Origin: Massilia frigida
Lineage (GTDB): Bacteria > Pseudomonadota > Gammaproteobacteria > Burkholderiales > Burkholderiaceae_D
Assembly: GCF_011682175.1 (NCBI RefSeq)
Contig: NZ_WHJG01000040.1
Location: forward strand, 1-64,000
Length of the DNA: 64,000 bases
Direction: 5' to 3'
Shown: positions 35,344 through 43,179 of the stretch, in pieces
How the letters are laid out: every line of letters starts with the position of its first letter
How positions within the stretch are numbered: position 1 is the first letter of the stretch
Notes under the pieces: generated by a model
The model's database searches: none
Seen by the model: the letters and a program-made list of their open reading frames with translations, nothing else
Told to the model about the DNA's origin: nothing
Program-made: the position numbers and the translations under genes

Positions 35344-36436
35344 ACTTTTCTCCTTCGATATAGACAGCTTTGATTTTCAAATCGCGGTCCAGGACCACCA
35401 TGTCGGCAAAGGTGCCTGGCGCCAGGCGTCCGCGTTCGGTTTCGCCGAGGTAGTCGGCGGCGTAGGTCGAGACCCGGTGCGAGGCATCTTCCAGCGACAG
35501 GCCCAGGCTCACCAGGTTGCGCAGCGCCTGGTCCATGGTCAGCGTGCTGCCGGCCAGGGTGCCGTCGGGCAGGCGCACGCCGCCCATGCATTTCTGCACG
35601 CTGTGGCGGCCAAGCTTGTAGTCGCCATCAGGCATGCCGGTGGCGGCGGTGGAATCGGTGACGCAGTACAGGTGCGGAATTGCGCGCAGCGCCACCTTGA
35701 TCGCGCCCGGGTGCACATGCAGCAGGTCGGGAATCAGTTCGGCGTACTGCGCATGCGCCAGCGCCGCGCCGACCATGCCCGGCTCGCGGTGATGCAGGCC
35801 GCTCATGGCATTGAACAGGTGCGTAAAACCGGCCGCGCCGTGCTCCAGCGCCGCCACGCCATCTTCGTACGAGCCGAGCGTGTGCCCGATCTGCACGCGG
35901 ATGCCGGCGTTACTGAGTTCGCGCACCAGGTTCAGGTGGCCGGCGATTTCCGGAGCCACGGTGATCAGGCGCATCGGCGCGTAGGTGCCCAGCTGCTGCA
36001 CTTCGGCCAGGGTGGCGGCGCGCGCGTAGTTCGGTTGCGCTCCCAGCTTGCCTGAGTTGATGTACGGGCCTTCCAGGTGCACGCCGAGGATGCGCGCCGC
36101 GCCGGGCCGGCGGTCGGCACAGGCCGCGCCGATGGCCTTGAGGGCACGCGTGATTTCGTGCGGCGGCGCCGTCATGGTGGTGGCCAGCAGGCAGGTGGTG
36201 CCGTGCTTGGCATGCATGGCGGCGATCACGTGGGGCGCGTCGCCGGCCTCCATGATGTCCTTGCCGCCACCGCCGTGCACGTGCAGGTCGATGAAGCCAG
36301 GGATGACGTAGTCGTCGCCGTTGACCGATGGATCGATCGCGCCGCCGCTGATGCTCGTCACGCGTTCGCCGAAGCTGATCGCACCGTTGATCCAGCCGCT
36401 GGTGGTCAGGATGTTGCCTTTGATTGCATCGTTCAT
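35324..36436 (-). CDS. nagA: N-acetylglucosamine-6-phosphate deacetylase
   Basis: This 370-residue amidohydrolase removes acetate from GlcNAc-6-phosphate. FIDLHVHGGGGKDIMEAG gives the metal site, then LGVHLEGPYIN with the ligand glutamate, IGHTLGSYEDG and HLFNAMSGLHHREPG with histidine ligands, and VTDSTAATGMPDG with the catalytic aspartate. It overlaps gntR by four bases upstream and nagB-II by 20 downstream, so it is embedded in the operon. Confidence 0.96.
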   Translation of the reverse strand: MNDAIKGNILTTSGWINGAISFGERVTSISGGAIDPSVNGDDYVIPGFIDLHVHGGGGKDIMEAGDAPHVIAAMHAKHGTTCLLATTMTAPPHEITRALKAIGAACADRRPGAARILGVHLEGPYINSGKLGAQPNYARAATLAEVQQLGTYAPMRLITVAPEIAGHLNLVRELSNAGIRVQIGHTLGSYEDGVAALEHGAAGFTHLFNAMSGLHHREPGMVGAALAHAQYAELIPDLLHVHPGAIKVALRAIPHLYCVTDSTAATGMPDGDYKLGRHSVQKCMGGVRLPDGTLAGSTLTMDQALRNLVSLGLSLEDASHRVSTYAADYLGETERGRLAPGTFADMVVLDRDLKIKAVYIEGEKCDLTDA

Positions 36437-37167
36437 CGGCGCGACTCCGCTACGAATTCATAATAATCACTGCGGCAGAACGAGTGGGTCAGTTCCACCG
36501 CCGCGCCGCTGTCCAGGTAACTCACACGGGTAATGTGCAGCATTGCCGCCCCCGGGGCCAGGCCGGCCAGGCGCGCCTGCTCCGCATTGGCGTTGACGGC
36601 GCGGATATGCTGCAGCGCGCGCATCGGAATCGCGCCGCGCGCCTCAAGGTAGCCGTACAGCGAATCGGTTACGCCGTGCGGGTCGGGCATGTGGATGGCC
36701 GGGATGGTGGTCGTTTCGATCGCCATCACCACGTCGTCGGCGGTGCGCAGGCGGCGCAGGCGCGCCACCGGCATGTTGGGCGACAGGCCGAGCGAGAGCA
36801 GTTCGAGCGGGGCCGCCACGCCGATTTCGCGTTCCAGCCAGCGCGAGCCGGCGGTGAAACCGCGCTGGCTCAGTTCTTCCGAAAAGCTGGTCAGGCGCGA
36901 GAGCGGCTGTTCCAGCTTCGGCGTGATGTAGGTGCCGGAGCCGCGCCGGCGCGTCAGCATGCCGCGCTCGCACAGCATGTCGATGGCTTTGCGCGCGGTG
37001 ACGCGCGAGATGTCGAGCACGTCGGAAAGCATGCGCTCGGACGGCAGCGCTTCGTTGGCGCGCCAGTCGCCGCTGGTGATGCCGGCCGATAGCTTGTTCG
37101 CCAGTTGCATGTAGAGCGGGGTGACGCTGTCGGCGTCGGGCTTGAAATCGCTGAGCTGCGCAAGCAT
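36433..37167 (-). CDS. GntR-family regulator with UTRA domain (NagR/YvoA-like)
   Basis: A 244-residue regulator. The HTH shows TPLYMQLANKLSAGI, ALPSERMLSDVLDISRVTARK and MLTRRRGSGTYI (residues about 18-80). The UTRA domain follows with LTSFSEELSQRGF and ends FCRSDYYEFVAESRR. It lies between nagK and nagA, so it is probably the local repressor, released by GlcNAc-6-P or GlcN-6-P as in NagR/YvoA. The ATG at 37167 has AGGA eight bases upstream; longer reading frames run back into nagK. It is paralogous to the regulator at 20694-21434. Confidence 0.9.
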   Translation of the reverse strand: MLAQLSDFKPDADSVTPLYMQLANKLSAGITSGDWRANEALPSERMLSDVLDISRVTARKAIDMLCERGMLTRRRGSGTYITPKLEQPLSRLTSFSEELSQRGFTAGSRWLEREIGVAAPLELLSLGLSPNMPVARLRRLRTADDVVMAIETTTIPAIHMPDPHGVTDSLYGYLEARGAIPMRALQHIRAVNANAEQARLAGLAPGAAMLHITRVSYLDSGAAVELTHSFCRSDYYEFVAESRR

Positions 37168-37169
37168 GG

Positions 37170-38042
37170 TTAGTGTCCTCTCACGTGGAGTTCGATCATG
37201 CGCAGCGCGCCGCTGGCGGAGTCGCCCAGCGGAGCGACGCTGCGTGCCAGCAGGTCTGGCGGCAGGTAGGCGCGCAACGGCACGCCAAGGCCACCGCACA
37301 GTGCCAGCGGCAGTTGGCCGGATGGGTCGAGCGCGTGCGCCATCAATGCCACTTCGCCCCCGGCGTCGGCCAGGATGGCGCGCGCGGTGTCGCTGGTGTC
37401 GGCATGGGCCACCACCAGCGGTGCGAGCGAGGCAAAAGCGGTCTGGGTGGCGCGGCCGATCCAGACCTGGATCGCATTGCGTTCGCCGCCGCAGGCATCG
37501 ATCACCGCTTGCGCAAAGGCGCTGTGCGGCGCGCGCCCGTCAATGACTTTTTCGATGTGGGCGATGGCGCGCAGGCCGATCCAGCCGCCGCCGGCTTCGT
37601 CGCCGGTCGGGAAGCCCCAGCCGCCCACTTCGCGCTGGCTGCCATCGGCCAGCAAGGCCTGGCCCACGCTGCCGGTGCCGATGGCGACGATGGTGCCCGG
37701 TTTGCCGCCGTGCGCGCCCATCAGCGTGGTGAAGCCGTCGTTCTCAAGGCGGATGGTGCCGAAGCCGGGATCGGCGGCCAGGAATTGTTCGGCCCACAGC
37801 GGATTGTGCACGCCGGCCAGGCCCAGGCCGATGGCGATGCTGGCGTTGGCCGGCTGCGCAATGCCGGCCGCGCCGCAGGCCGAGGCGAGCGCCTCGGCGA
37901 CCGAGTTCCATGCCTGCGCGATGCCGAGCGAGAGGCCGGACGGGCCGCCCTGGCCTTGTGCCAACTGGCTGCCACCGGCGCGCGCCAGGCGCACCCTGGT
38001 ACCGGTTCCACCGCCATCGACGCCGATGAGATATTCGATCAT
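37170..38042 (-). CDS. nagK: N-acetylglucosamine kinase, BadF/BadG/BcrA/BcrD ATPase family
   Basis: This 290-residue ASKHA-fold kinase phosphorylates GlcNAc to GlcNAc-6-phosphate after ABC-type uptake. The phosphate-1 motif IGVDGGGTGTRVRLA is at the start, and TIVAIGTGSVGQAL, GGWGFPTGDEAGGGWIG and LALCGGLGVPL are the other ATP-site segments. It is the first gene of the nag operon, read from the TTGACA promoter 40 bases upstream. The gntR start lies three bases after its stop. Confidence 0.9.
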   Translation of the reverse strand: MIEYLIGVDGGGTGTRVRLARAGGSQLAQGQGGPSGLSLGIAQAWNSVAEALASACGAAGIAQPANASIAIGLGLAGVHNPLWAEQFLAADPGFGTIRLENDGFTTLMGAHGGKPGTIVAIGTGSVGQALLADGSQREVGGWGFPTGDEAGGGWIGLRAIAHIEKVIDGRAPHSAFAQAVIDACGGERNAIQVWIGRATQTAFASLAPLVVAHADTSDTARAILADAGGEVALMAHALDPSGQLPLALCGGLGVPLRAYLPPDLLARSVAPLGDSASGALRMIELHVRGH

Positions 38043-38083
38043 GTGTGTTGTTGTCCGGGTTCTGAAGTGGGGAAGGTGTGGGC

Positions 38084-38112
38084 ACTATATGATCGCCTAA
38101 CCACCTTGTCAA
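38084..38112 (-). promoter_or_regulatory. nag operon promoter
   Basis: On the minus strand TTGACA (38112-38107) and TATAGT (38089-38084) are separated by exactly 17 bases. This is one of the best sigma-70 matches in the window, and nagK begins 42 bases downstream of the -10 box. Confidence 0.8.
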
Positions 38113-38113
38113 C

Positions 38114-38224
38114 AGGTATTTAAGTGGTATTATAAAATACTGAATTGGCCTTGCGTCCCCGGGCCTCGATATCGTCGTAAGCTATTGTTTTTAAATACTT
38201 TATGAAACTGGGGTAATGGTATTA
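38114..38224. promoter_or_regulatory. candidate GntR/NagR operators upstream of the nag operon
   Basis: TGGTATTA occurs at 38125-38132 and again at 38217-38224. The first lies within GTATT-ATAA-AATAC, an inverted repeat, and on the minus strand AATACC is repeated 11 bases apart, directly upstream of the -35 box. The same 8-mer occurs in the gntR/TonB-receptor region at 21530 and 21679. Binding by either GntR is inferred. Confidence 0.55.
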
Positions 38225-38419
38225 ATCTGGCTTTGGTTTAGTGCCAATTTGGTATGGGGAGTGTGGTGGCGCGGGCGTGCAGCTTTGTTGCCCGGCGCCT
38301 GATGAGCCCTGGCGGTCTAGCGCTGATGGGGGGCGGACGGAACTGCCCGCAAGGCAGGTTTTTCCGCGCTCCGCGCGTATTCATAAGGCATTGTCAGGTA
38401 AGTCGTGTGCGCGCCCCGC

Positions 38420-38968
38420 TCACGTCGATGGCCTTGGCGTGTATACCAAATAGTGGAGCCCTGCAGGGGTTGCACGGGAGTGCTTCAGGTCCAGTTGTAC
38501 CGGATCGCCCTGGTTGTCAAGCAGGCGGCGTCCGTGTCCCGCCATGACGCGACAAAGAAGAAAATGCAGTTCATCCAACAGGCCAGCGAGCAGCAATGAT
38601 TGGACCAGGCTGATGCTGCCGTGTACGCCGATCGTCTTGCCCGTTTGCGCCTTGAGTTCGCCAACGGCAGCCGCAAGGTCGCCATCGAGCAGCGTTGACT
38701 GCTTCCACTCCACATTGCGCAAAGTGCGGCTGACGACAAACTTCGGGTTGTTGTTAATGAAGGATGCAAATGGCTCAATCGTCGAATCCGGCCAACATTG
38801 CGACCATTCCTGATACGTCTTGCGGCCGAGCAGAATGGCCTCTTGCCCGGCGACCGTGTCGCGCGTGAACTCATCAACGTCGGCGTACAAGTTCGGACGG
38901 ACGAAGGTATCGGGCGCTTCGACGACGCCGTCGAGCGAAATAAAAAGGTGGGATGTCAGCTTTCGCAT
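38420..38968 (-). CDS. dihydrofolate reductase-family protein (RibD C-terminal domain)
   Basis: A 182-residue protein that starts MRKLTSHLFISLDGVVEAPD and contains AILLGRKTYQEW and GVHGSISLVQSLLLAGLLDELH, the pattern of the RibD_C/YyaP-like reductase family. These proteins bind NADPH, but most, including this one, have no known substrate. It is a single gene divergent from nothing close and unlikely to be true FolA. Confidence 0.85.
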   Translation of the reverse strand: MRKLTSHLFISLDGVVEAPDTFVRPNLYADVDEFTRDTVAGQEAILLGRKTYQEWSQCWPDSTIEPFASFINNNPKFVVSRTLRNVEWKQSTLLDGDLAAAVGELKAQTGKTIGVHGSISLVQSLLLAGLLDELHFLLCRVMAGHGRRLLDNQGDPVQLDLKHSRATPAGLHYLVYTPRPST

Positions 38969-39127
38969 GGTGTTCTCGTCGGTTGGTGAGAGCTGCACGA
39001 TGCAGCTCTCTTGCCTTGACGACGAGCGGCGATGTCCGGAATCGACGTCCGGCCATCACTTTTTCCAAGCAGCAGGCGTCCCGGCCGCCGGCACTGGCAT
39101 CGGCGGCCATGCCGCCCTCGGGAGCAC

Positions 39128-40030
39128 TCAGTTGCGCGTCGTGCTGGCGCCTTTGCGGTCGTAGTGCACCAGTTGCGCGCTGGCCGAAGCGGTCGGTTTG
39201 ACCCGCACTTCGGCAGTGCCCGAGCCGCGCACGGTCACGCTGGCCTGTTGCGCCTCCAGGTTTTCGCCCTCCACGCTGCCCGAGCCGTTCAGGTCCGCGC
39301 TCAAGCTGCCGACCGTGCCGTCGATCTGGATCTCGCCGGAACCGGTGAGCACCAGCCGTGCCTTGTCGGCCCGCAGCTGCCTGACCGTCAGTTCGCCCGA
39401 GCCGTGCACTTCACCCTGGAATTGCCCTGTGCCGCCGGGCACGCACGCTTCGCCCGAACCGCGCAGCACGGCGCTGGTGCGTTCGACCGCCAGGCCGCAG
39501 GCTTCGAGCTCGCCCGAGCCATGCGCGTCGACTTGCAAGGTGCGCGCGGCGCCGGCCAGGTGGACGTCGCCGGAGCCTTTCATCGACAGTTGCAGCTTGC
39601 CGGTTTTAAGCTGGTACACGTCCACGTCGCCCGAGCCGCTCAGGTTCAGCGCGAACTGCTCGCCTTCGACCTGGCTCAGGGACACGTCGGCGCTGCCCGC
39701 ATTGGCCAGGCTGCGCAGGCCCGGCGCGGCGATGGTGATGGTGGTGCGCTCGTCATCGCCGAAGCTGATGTTGATGCCGGTGCGCGAACGCGGGCGCACG
39801 ATCAGGGTGTCGCCCTTGACGATGGTTTCGATGCGCTCCAGCTCCTTGCGCTGGCCCGACAGTTCGAGCGCTTGCGTGCCCTGGGCGGTGATCACTACTT
39901 TATAAGGGCCGGACAGTTCGATCGCGTGGAAAGGTGCGACCTTGCGCACGTCGGAGGTGGCCTGGGCCTGGCTGGCCGCGGCGGCGCACAGCAGGGTGGC
40001 GAAGGTGGCTTGCTTGAGGTAGGTCGTCAT
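39128..40030 (-). CDS. exported GIN-domain (DUF2807) protein
   Basis: A 300-residue protein with a signal peptide (FATLLCAAAASQAQA). The mature part is a putative auto-transporter adhesin head GIN domain: a right-handed beta helix whose turns repeat the G-S-G motif (NLSGSGDVDV, MKGSGDVHL, AHGSGELEA, LRGSGEA, LTGSGEIQI, LNGSGSV, VRGSGTAEV). At least eight rungs are visible between residues about 130 and 280. The location is periplasmic or outer membrane and the ligand is unknown. Confidence 0.82.
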   Translation of the reverse strand: MTTYLKQATFATLLCAAAASQAQATSDVRKVAPFHAIELSGPYKVVITAQGTQALELSGQRKELERIETIVKGDTLIVRPRSRTGINISFGDDERTTITIAAPGLRSLANAGSADVSLSQVEGEQFALNLSGSGDVDVYQLKTGKLQLSMKGSGDVHLAGAARTLQVDAHGSGELEACGLAVERTSAVLRGSGEACVPGGTGQFQGEVHGSGELTVRQLRADKARLVLTGSGEIQIDGTVGSLSADLNGSGSVEGENLEAQQASVTVRGSGTAEVRVKPTASASAQLVHYDRKGASTTRN

Positions 40031-40243
40031 GGCGGGTCTGCCGCTGGGCGGCGTTGGGTTCGGAGCATGAACAATACGGCCGGGTGCGCGGGCGCGCGAG
40101 CGAAAATCGACAGATGGTCGAATCGGCGGCTTGAACGGTCGGGAGGAGGGGGTAGGGCGAGCAGGTCGGAAAACCCGAGGAGGCGTCGGGTTTTCCGGTT
40201 TGAACTGTGCTGCGGGCGAACGGTCCGGGGCGGACCGGCGCGA

Positions 40244-40480
40244 TTAGTTCTTGTACTGTTCCAGCTGGACGGCGAAAGCGGTCTTGTAGTTCTTGACGAA
40301 TTCGACGGCTTCGGCGCTGACATCGCTGCGGCTGCGCGACTGGTTGATGGTCACGGCTGGCACGCTCAGGCTCGATGCGGCGGCCGATACGGCGGTGCTG
40401 GCGGCCGGGGCGTCGGCGGCAAAGGCGGAACCGGTCAGGACCAGGGCTGCTACGGCGGTAAACAATTTCGATGCGTTCAT
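40244..40480 (-). CDS. small exported protein, paralogue A (DUF4148-like)
   Basis: A 78-residue protein with a signal peptide (KLFTAVAALVLTGSAFA). The mature 55 residues are Ala/Ser-rich then SRSDVSAEAVEFVKNYKTAF, resembling the short helix of DUF4148-type proteins common in Burkholderiales. CTGGAGAAA precedes the ATG. It is a close paralogue of the gene at 40628-40876, with a matching ribosome-binding site, so the pair arose by tandem duplication. Function unknown. Confidence 0.7.
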   Translation of the reverse strand: MNASKLFTAVAALVLTGSAFAADAPAASTAVSAAASSLSVPAVTINQSRSRSDVSAEAVEFVKNYKTAFAVQLEQYKN

Positions 40481-40627
40481 AATATTTCTCCAGTATTAGG
40501 TCAACGTCGCGATTGTCTGCGGCGGCAAGAGCGGTGCTCTTTGATTAAGGTCAGTGTATGACGTCTGATTGATTCGAAAAAGGCCGAATGACGCAATGCA
40601 CAATTGCGGAATTCGCAATAATCAAGC

Positions 40628-40876
40628 TTAGTTTTTGGACATGTCCAACTGATTGGCCAACGTCGGCTTCGCATTCTTGGCGGCCTCAAGCGCCTCGGCG
40701 CGTACTTCAGCGCGGGTGCGGCTTGATGGGGCGCTCAGTTCCGGCACATTCAGGCGGGTGGCGCTGATGCTGCTCGCGGCGGCACTCACGCTGGCATTCG
40801 CCACGGGTGTGTCAGCCGCAACAGCGGAACCAGCAACAAACAAGGCAACTGCGGCAACGAAGGACAATGATTTCAT
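40628..40876 (-). CDS. small exported protein, paralogue B (DUF4148-like)
   Basis: An 82-residue protein with a signal peptide (LSFVAAVALFVAGSAVA). The mature part has SAAASSISATRLNVPEL then SRTRAEVRAEALEAAKNAKP, aligned with paralogue A over its whole length. The leader CATTACTGGAGAAACACC resembles that of its neighbour. The TRAEVRAE segment is close to the DUF4148 consensus. Function unknown. Confidence 0.7.
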   Translation of the reverse strand: MKSLSFVAAVALFVAGSAVAADTPVANASVSAAASSISATRLNVPELSAPSSRTRAEVRAEALEAAKNAKPTLANQLDMSKN

Positions 40877-41035
40877 GGTGTTTCTCCAGTAATGAGGTGA
40901 ACGTCGCTCGCTTGCGGCGTTGACGAGTTGCCTGTGTGCGTTTGCTCGTCCATGTGAAGCAGTCTATACGTTGCGCTATCCGCAAAAAAGGCGAATAATC
41001 GCAATGCAACGTTGCGCTAACAGGGATAATCCGAT

Positions 41036-41953
41036 ATGGACAGGCTTCAATCGATGCGCGTGTTCGCCAAGGTCGTCGAGCAGGGCAGCTTTGCCCGCGC
41101 GGCGCAGGCGATGGATATGTCGAACACGGTCGTCACGCGCAATATCGCCGACCTCGAAGCCCATCTCGGTACGCGCTTGCTCAACCGCACCACGCGCAAG
41201 CTCTCGCTCACCGAAACCGGCAAGCAATACCTGGAGCGCGTGCGCCAGATCCTGGCCGATATCGACGATGCCGATGCCATCGCTTCCTCGTCGGCGCGCA
41301 AGGCCAGCGGCACGCTGCGCATTTACTGCCATCCCGGCTTCGGCCAGTACCAGCTGGCCAGGCTGCTGCCGCTGTACGCGGCCACCGTGCCCGACGTGGT
41401 GCTCGACGTCAGCCTGTCCGATCATTCGGTCGATATCGTCGAGGAAGGTTTCGACGTCGGCATTTTCATGGGCTTGCAAAAATTCGATGCGAGCCTGATC
41501 GCGCGCCGCCTGGCCACCTCGAGCGTGGTGCTGTGCGCCTCGCCCGACTACATCGCCCGGCGCGGCGCGCCGCTCACGCCGATCGACGTGTCGTCCCACG
41601 ATTGCCTCAATTTCGCCTTCGAGCAACTGCGCCACAGCTGGCCCGTGAAGTGGGACAACAAGCAGGTCGACGTGCCGATCACCGCGCGCATGGTGTCGAA
41701 CGACGTCTCGGTGCTGCGCCAGGCGGCCATCGCCGGCATGGGAATCATGGTGCGTTCCTCGCTGACCCTCGAAGACGACCTGAGTAGCGGACGCCTGGTG
41801 CAACTGCTCAAGGGCCACCACCTGGGCCAGATGTCGCTGTCGCTGGTCTATCCGAGCCGGCGCCTGCTGTCGTACAAGGTGCGCAGTTTTGTCGATTTCA
41901 TGACGGCCCAGTTTCCGCGTCCGGAAAGCGATCCCTGGCTCGCGCACATGTAA
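41036..41953 (+). CDS. LysR-family transcriptional regulator
   Basis: A 305-residue regulator. The N-terminal HTH reads MRVFAKVVEQGSFARAAQAM then LEAHLGTRLLNRTTRKLSLTETG, the CrgA/DmlR-like subgroup. The C-terminal effector domain covers residues about 90-300. It is divergent from the small exported paralogues over a 159-base gap, so it might control them, but LysR targets cannot be assigned from this alone. Confidence 0.92.
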   Translation: MDRLQSMRVFAKVVEQGSFARAAQAMDMSNTVVTRNIADLEAHLGTRLLNRTTRKLSLTETGKQYLERVRQILADIDDADAIASSSARKASGTLRIYCHPGFGQYQLARLLPLYAATVPDVVLDVSLSDHSVDIVEEGFDVGIFMGLQKFDASLIARRLATSSVVLCASPDYIARRGAPLTPIDVSSHDCLNFAFEQLRHSWPVKWDNKQVDVPITARMVSNDVSVLRQAAIAGMGIMVRSSLTLEDDLSSGRLVQLLKGHHLGQMSLSLVYPSRRLLSYKVRSFVDFMTAQFPRPESDPWLAHM

Positions 41954-42022
41954 GGCGCTTGAGTCGTTTCTTTCTTGCCACACTCGCTGACATTTTGTTC
42001 ATGACAGGTCAACATCGTGTGC

Positions 42023-42155
42023 TATATTTCTAGTCGGAATTTAGTGATTCCAGAGTGGCATGTGTAATATGCTTTCTGGCAAATTTTACAAAAACAAGAT
42101 GTTTGACGGGCACTTGCTGTCCACCTCGAAAGCCCGCTCCGTGCGGGCTTTTTTT
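42023..42155 (+). ncRNA. candidate small RNA with its own promoter and terminator
   Basis: A TATATT (42023-42028) with ATGACA 16 bases upstream precedes about 120 bases that end in a strong hairpin, AGCCCGC/GCGGGCT (42131-42149), followed by seven Ts. No recognised gene lies inside; a 47-codon frame starting at ATG 42060 runs through the terminator and is unlikely. The terminator could alternatively serve the LysR gene ending 180 bases upstream. Confidence 0.35.
42131..42155 (+). terminator. strong intrinsic terminator
   Basis: AGCCCGC (42131-42137), loop TCCGT, GCGGGCT (42143-42149), then a run of Ts. It ends either the LysR transcript or a small RNA. Confidence 0.85.
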
Positions 42156-42268
42156 CGTGCGCTAACTTTGCCCCGGGTAGCGAAATCGCGCCGGGCAGTG
42201 TCATAATGTGACGATGTGAGAACAACCGAGGTTTATTCGCTCCGCTCACGGAATAAAAAGGAGGAATA

Positions 42269-42454
42269 ATGATCCGCTATATGGGCACGCGACAGAACGA
42301 CGACGGTGCCATCGTATATGTGTTTATTATCAATGGTTTGCAGAAGGAAATTCGTGAGCATGCGCTCAAGCAGTATCCCGGCTGTTTCGAGCTGCTGCCC
42401 GCCGCTGCCAAGCAAAAAATCGCTGCGAACCGCAATTGGCTGTCCAAGCTATAG
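42269..42454 (+). CDS. small hypothetical protein
   Basis: A 61-residue soluble protein with no recognised domain. Its reality is supported by an excellent AAGGAGG ribosome-binding site (42258-42264) five bases before the ATG. An inverted repeat TTTATTC/GAATAAA (42232-42257) ends exactly where that site begins and may modulate access. It is followed 21 bases later by another tiny gene with its own AGGAG, suggesting a small operon. Confidence 0.6.
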   Translation: MIRYMGTRQNDDGAIVYVFIINGLQKEIREHALKQYPGCFELLPAAAKQKIAANRNWLSKL

Positions 42455-42475
42455 AATCGTTATCAGGAGTTCACA

Positions 42476-42586
42476 ATGAGTAAAGCGCAAGACAGTAAGA
42501 AAGAATCGAAAAAAGAGCCGGCCAAGTCGGTGAAAGAGAAAAAGGAACAAAAGAAGGTCAAGAAGGAAGAGCGCGCGCGTCAGTAA
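42476..42586 (+). CDS. 36-residue lysine-rich peptide
   Basis: A tiny gene, MSKAQDSKKESKKEPAKSVK then EKKEQKKVKKEERARQ. AGGAG (42465-42469) sits six bases before the ATG. Fourteen of the 36 residues are lysine and eight are glutamate. Such a peptide would be a charged helix that could bind nucleic acid, but nothing proves this. The position, between two genes with good ribosome-binding sites, supports expression. Confidence 0.45.
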   Translation: MSKAQDSKKESKKEPAKSVKEKKEQKKVKKEERARQ

Positions 42587-42609
42587 GCACGCGGGCCAAG
42601 GGAGCTTGG

Positions 42610-43161
42610 ATGCGCCTGGCGATGGCTTCGGAACAGGTTTTCCCGCTGGCAGGGCGCATGCGCGCACTGCTGGCGCGAAGCTGCGCCCCGGCCTCGCTGG
42701 CCTCGCTGGCCTTTCTGGCGCTCCTGCCTTGTTCCGCCCCCGCCTTGGCCGCGCCGTCGACCTTCGGCCCCGTCATCGGCAGCGCCATCCTGTGCCGCAG
42801 CCATCTCGACAATGCCTACTTCCACGATTATCTGGTGAGCGCCTTCGGCCCGTCGTACAAGCACGAGGGCGGCGCCTACTGGTTCAAGGCCGACGGCACC
42901 TTGTGGGGCGCGCCGGTGACCGACATCATGATCAGCGACGATACCAGCGAACTGGTGTTCGTGGCCGCCGTGGCCGACACCACGCCCGACAAGCTCGAAG
43001 AGTCGATCCGCAACGCCGTGGGCGTGCGTCATCTGTCGATGGACAACTCGGCTTATCCCGTGCGCGCGTCCAATCCCGGCAGCAAGATCGTCTACTTCAA
43101 GACCAAATCCAAGATTTACTGCGCCAAATACAAGCCGCTACCCGTCGGCCGCCAGCGGTGA
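42610..43161 (+). CDS. exported hypothetical protein
   Basis: A 183-residue protein. A long N-terminal signal region (RALLARSCAPASLASLAFLA then LLPCSAPALA) is followed by a mature part with two cysteines (ILCRSH and IYCAKY). No family is recognised. GGGAG precedes ATG 42610 by six bases; ATG 42658 would give a more usual signal peptide. The gspA gene follows after 18 bases. Confidence 0.55.
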   Translation: MRLAMASEQVFPLAGRMRALLARSCAPASLASLAFLALLPCSAPALAAPSTFGPVIGSAILCRSHLDNAYFHDYLVSAFGPSYKHEGGAYWFKADGTLWGAPVTDIMISDDTSELVFVAAVADTTPDKLEESIRNAVGVRHLSMDNSAYPVRASNPGSKIVYFKTKSKIYCAKYKPLPVGRQR

Positions 43162-43179
43162 TGCACTTCCAGGGAATCC

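Larger units (their letters stand above)
38043..38419. other. 377-base region upstream of the nag operon
   Basis: No gene is supported. The first 190 bases hold the nag promoter and candidate operators described separately. The remainder (38235-38419), next to the end of the reductase-like gene, shows no recognisable feature. Confidence 0.5.
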
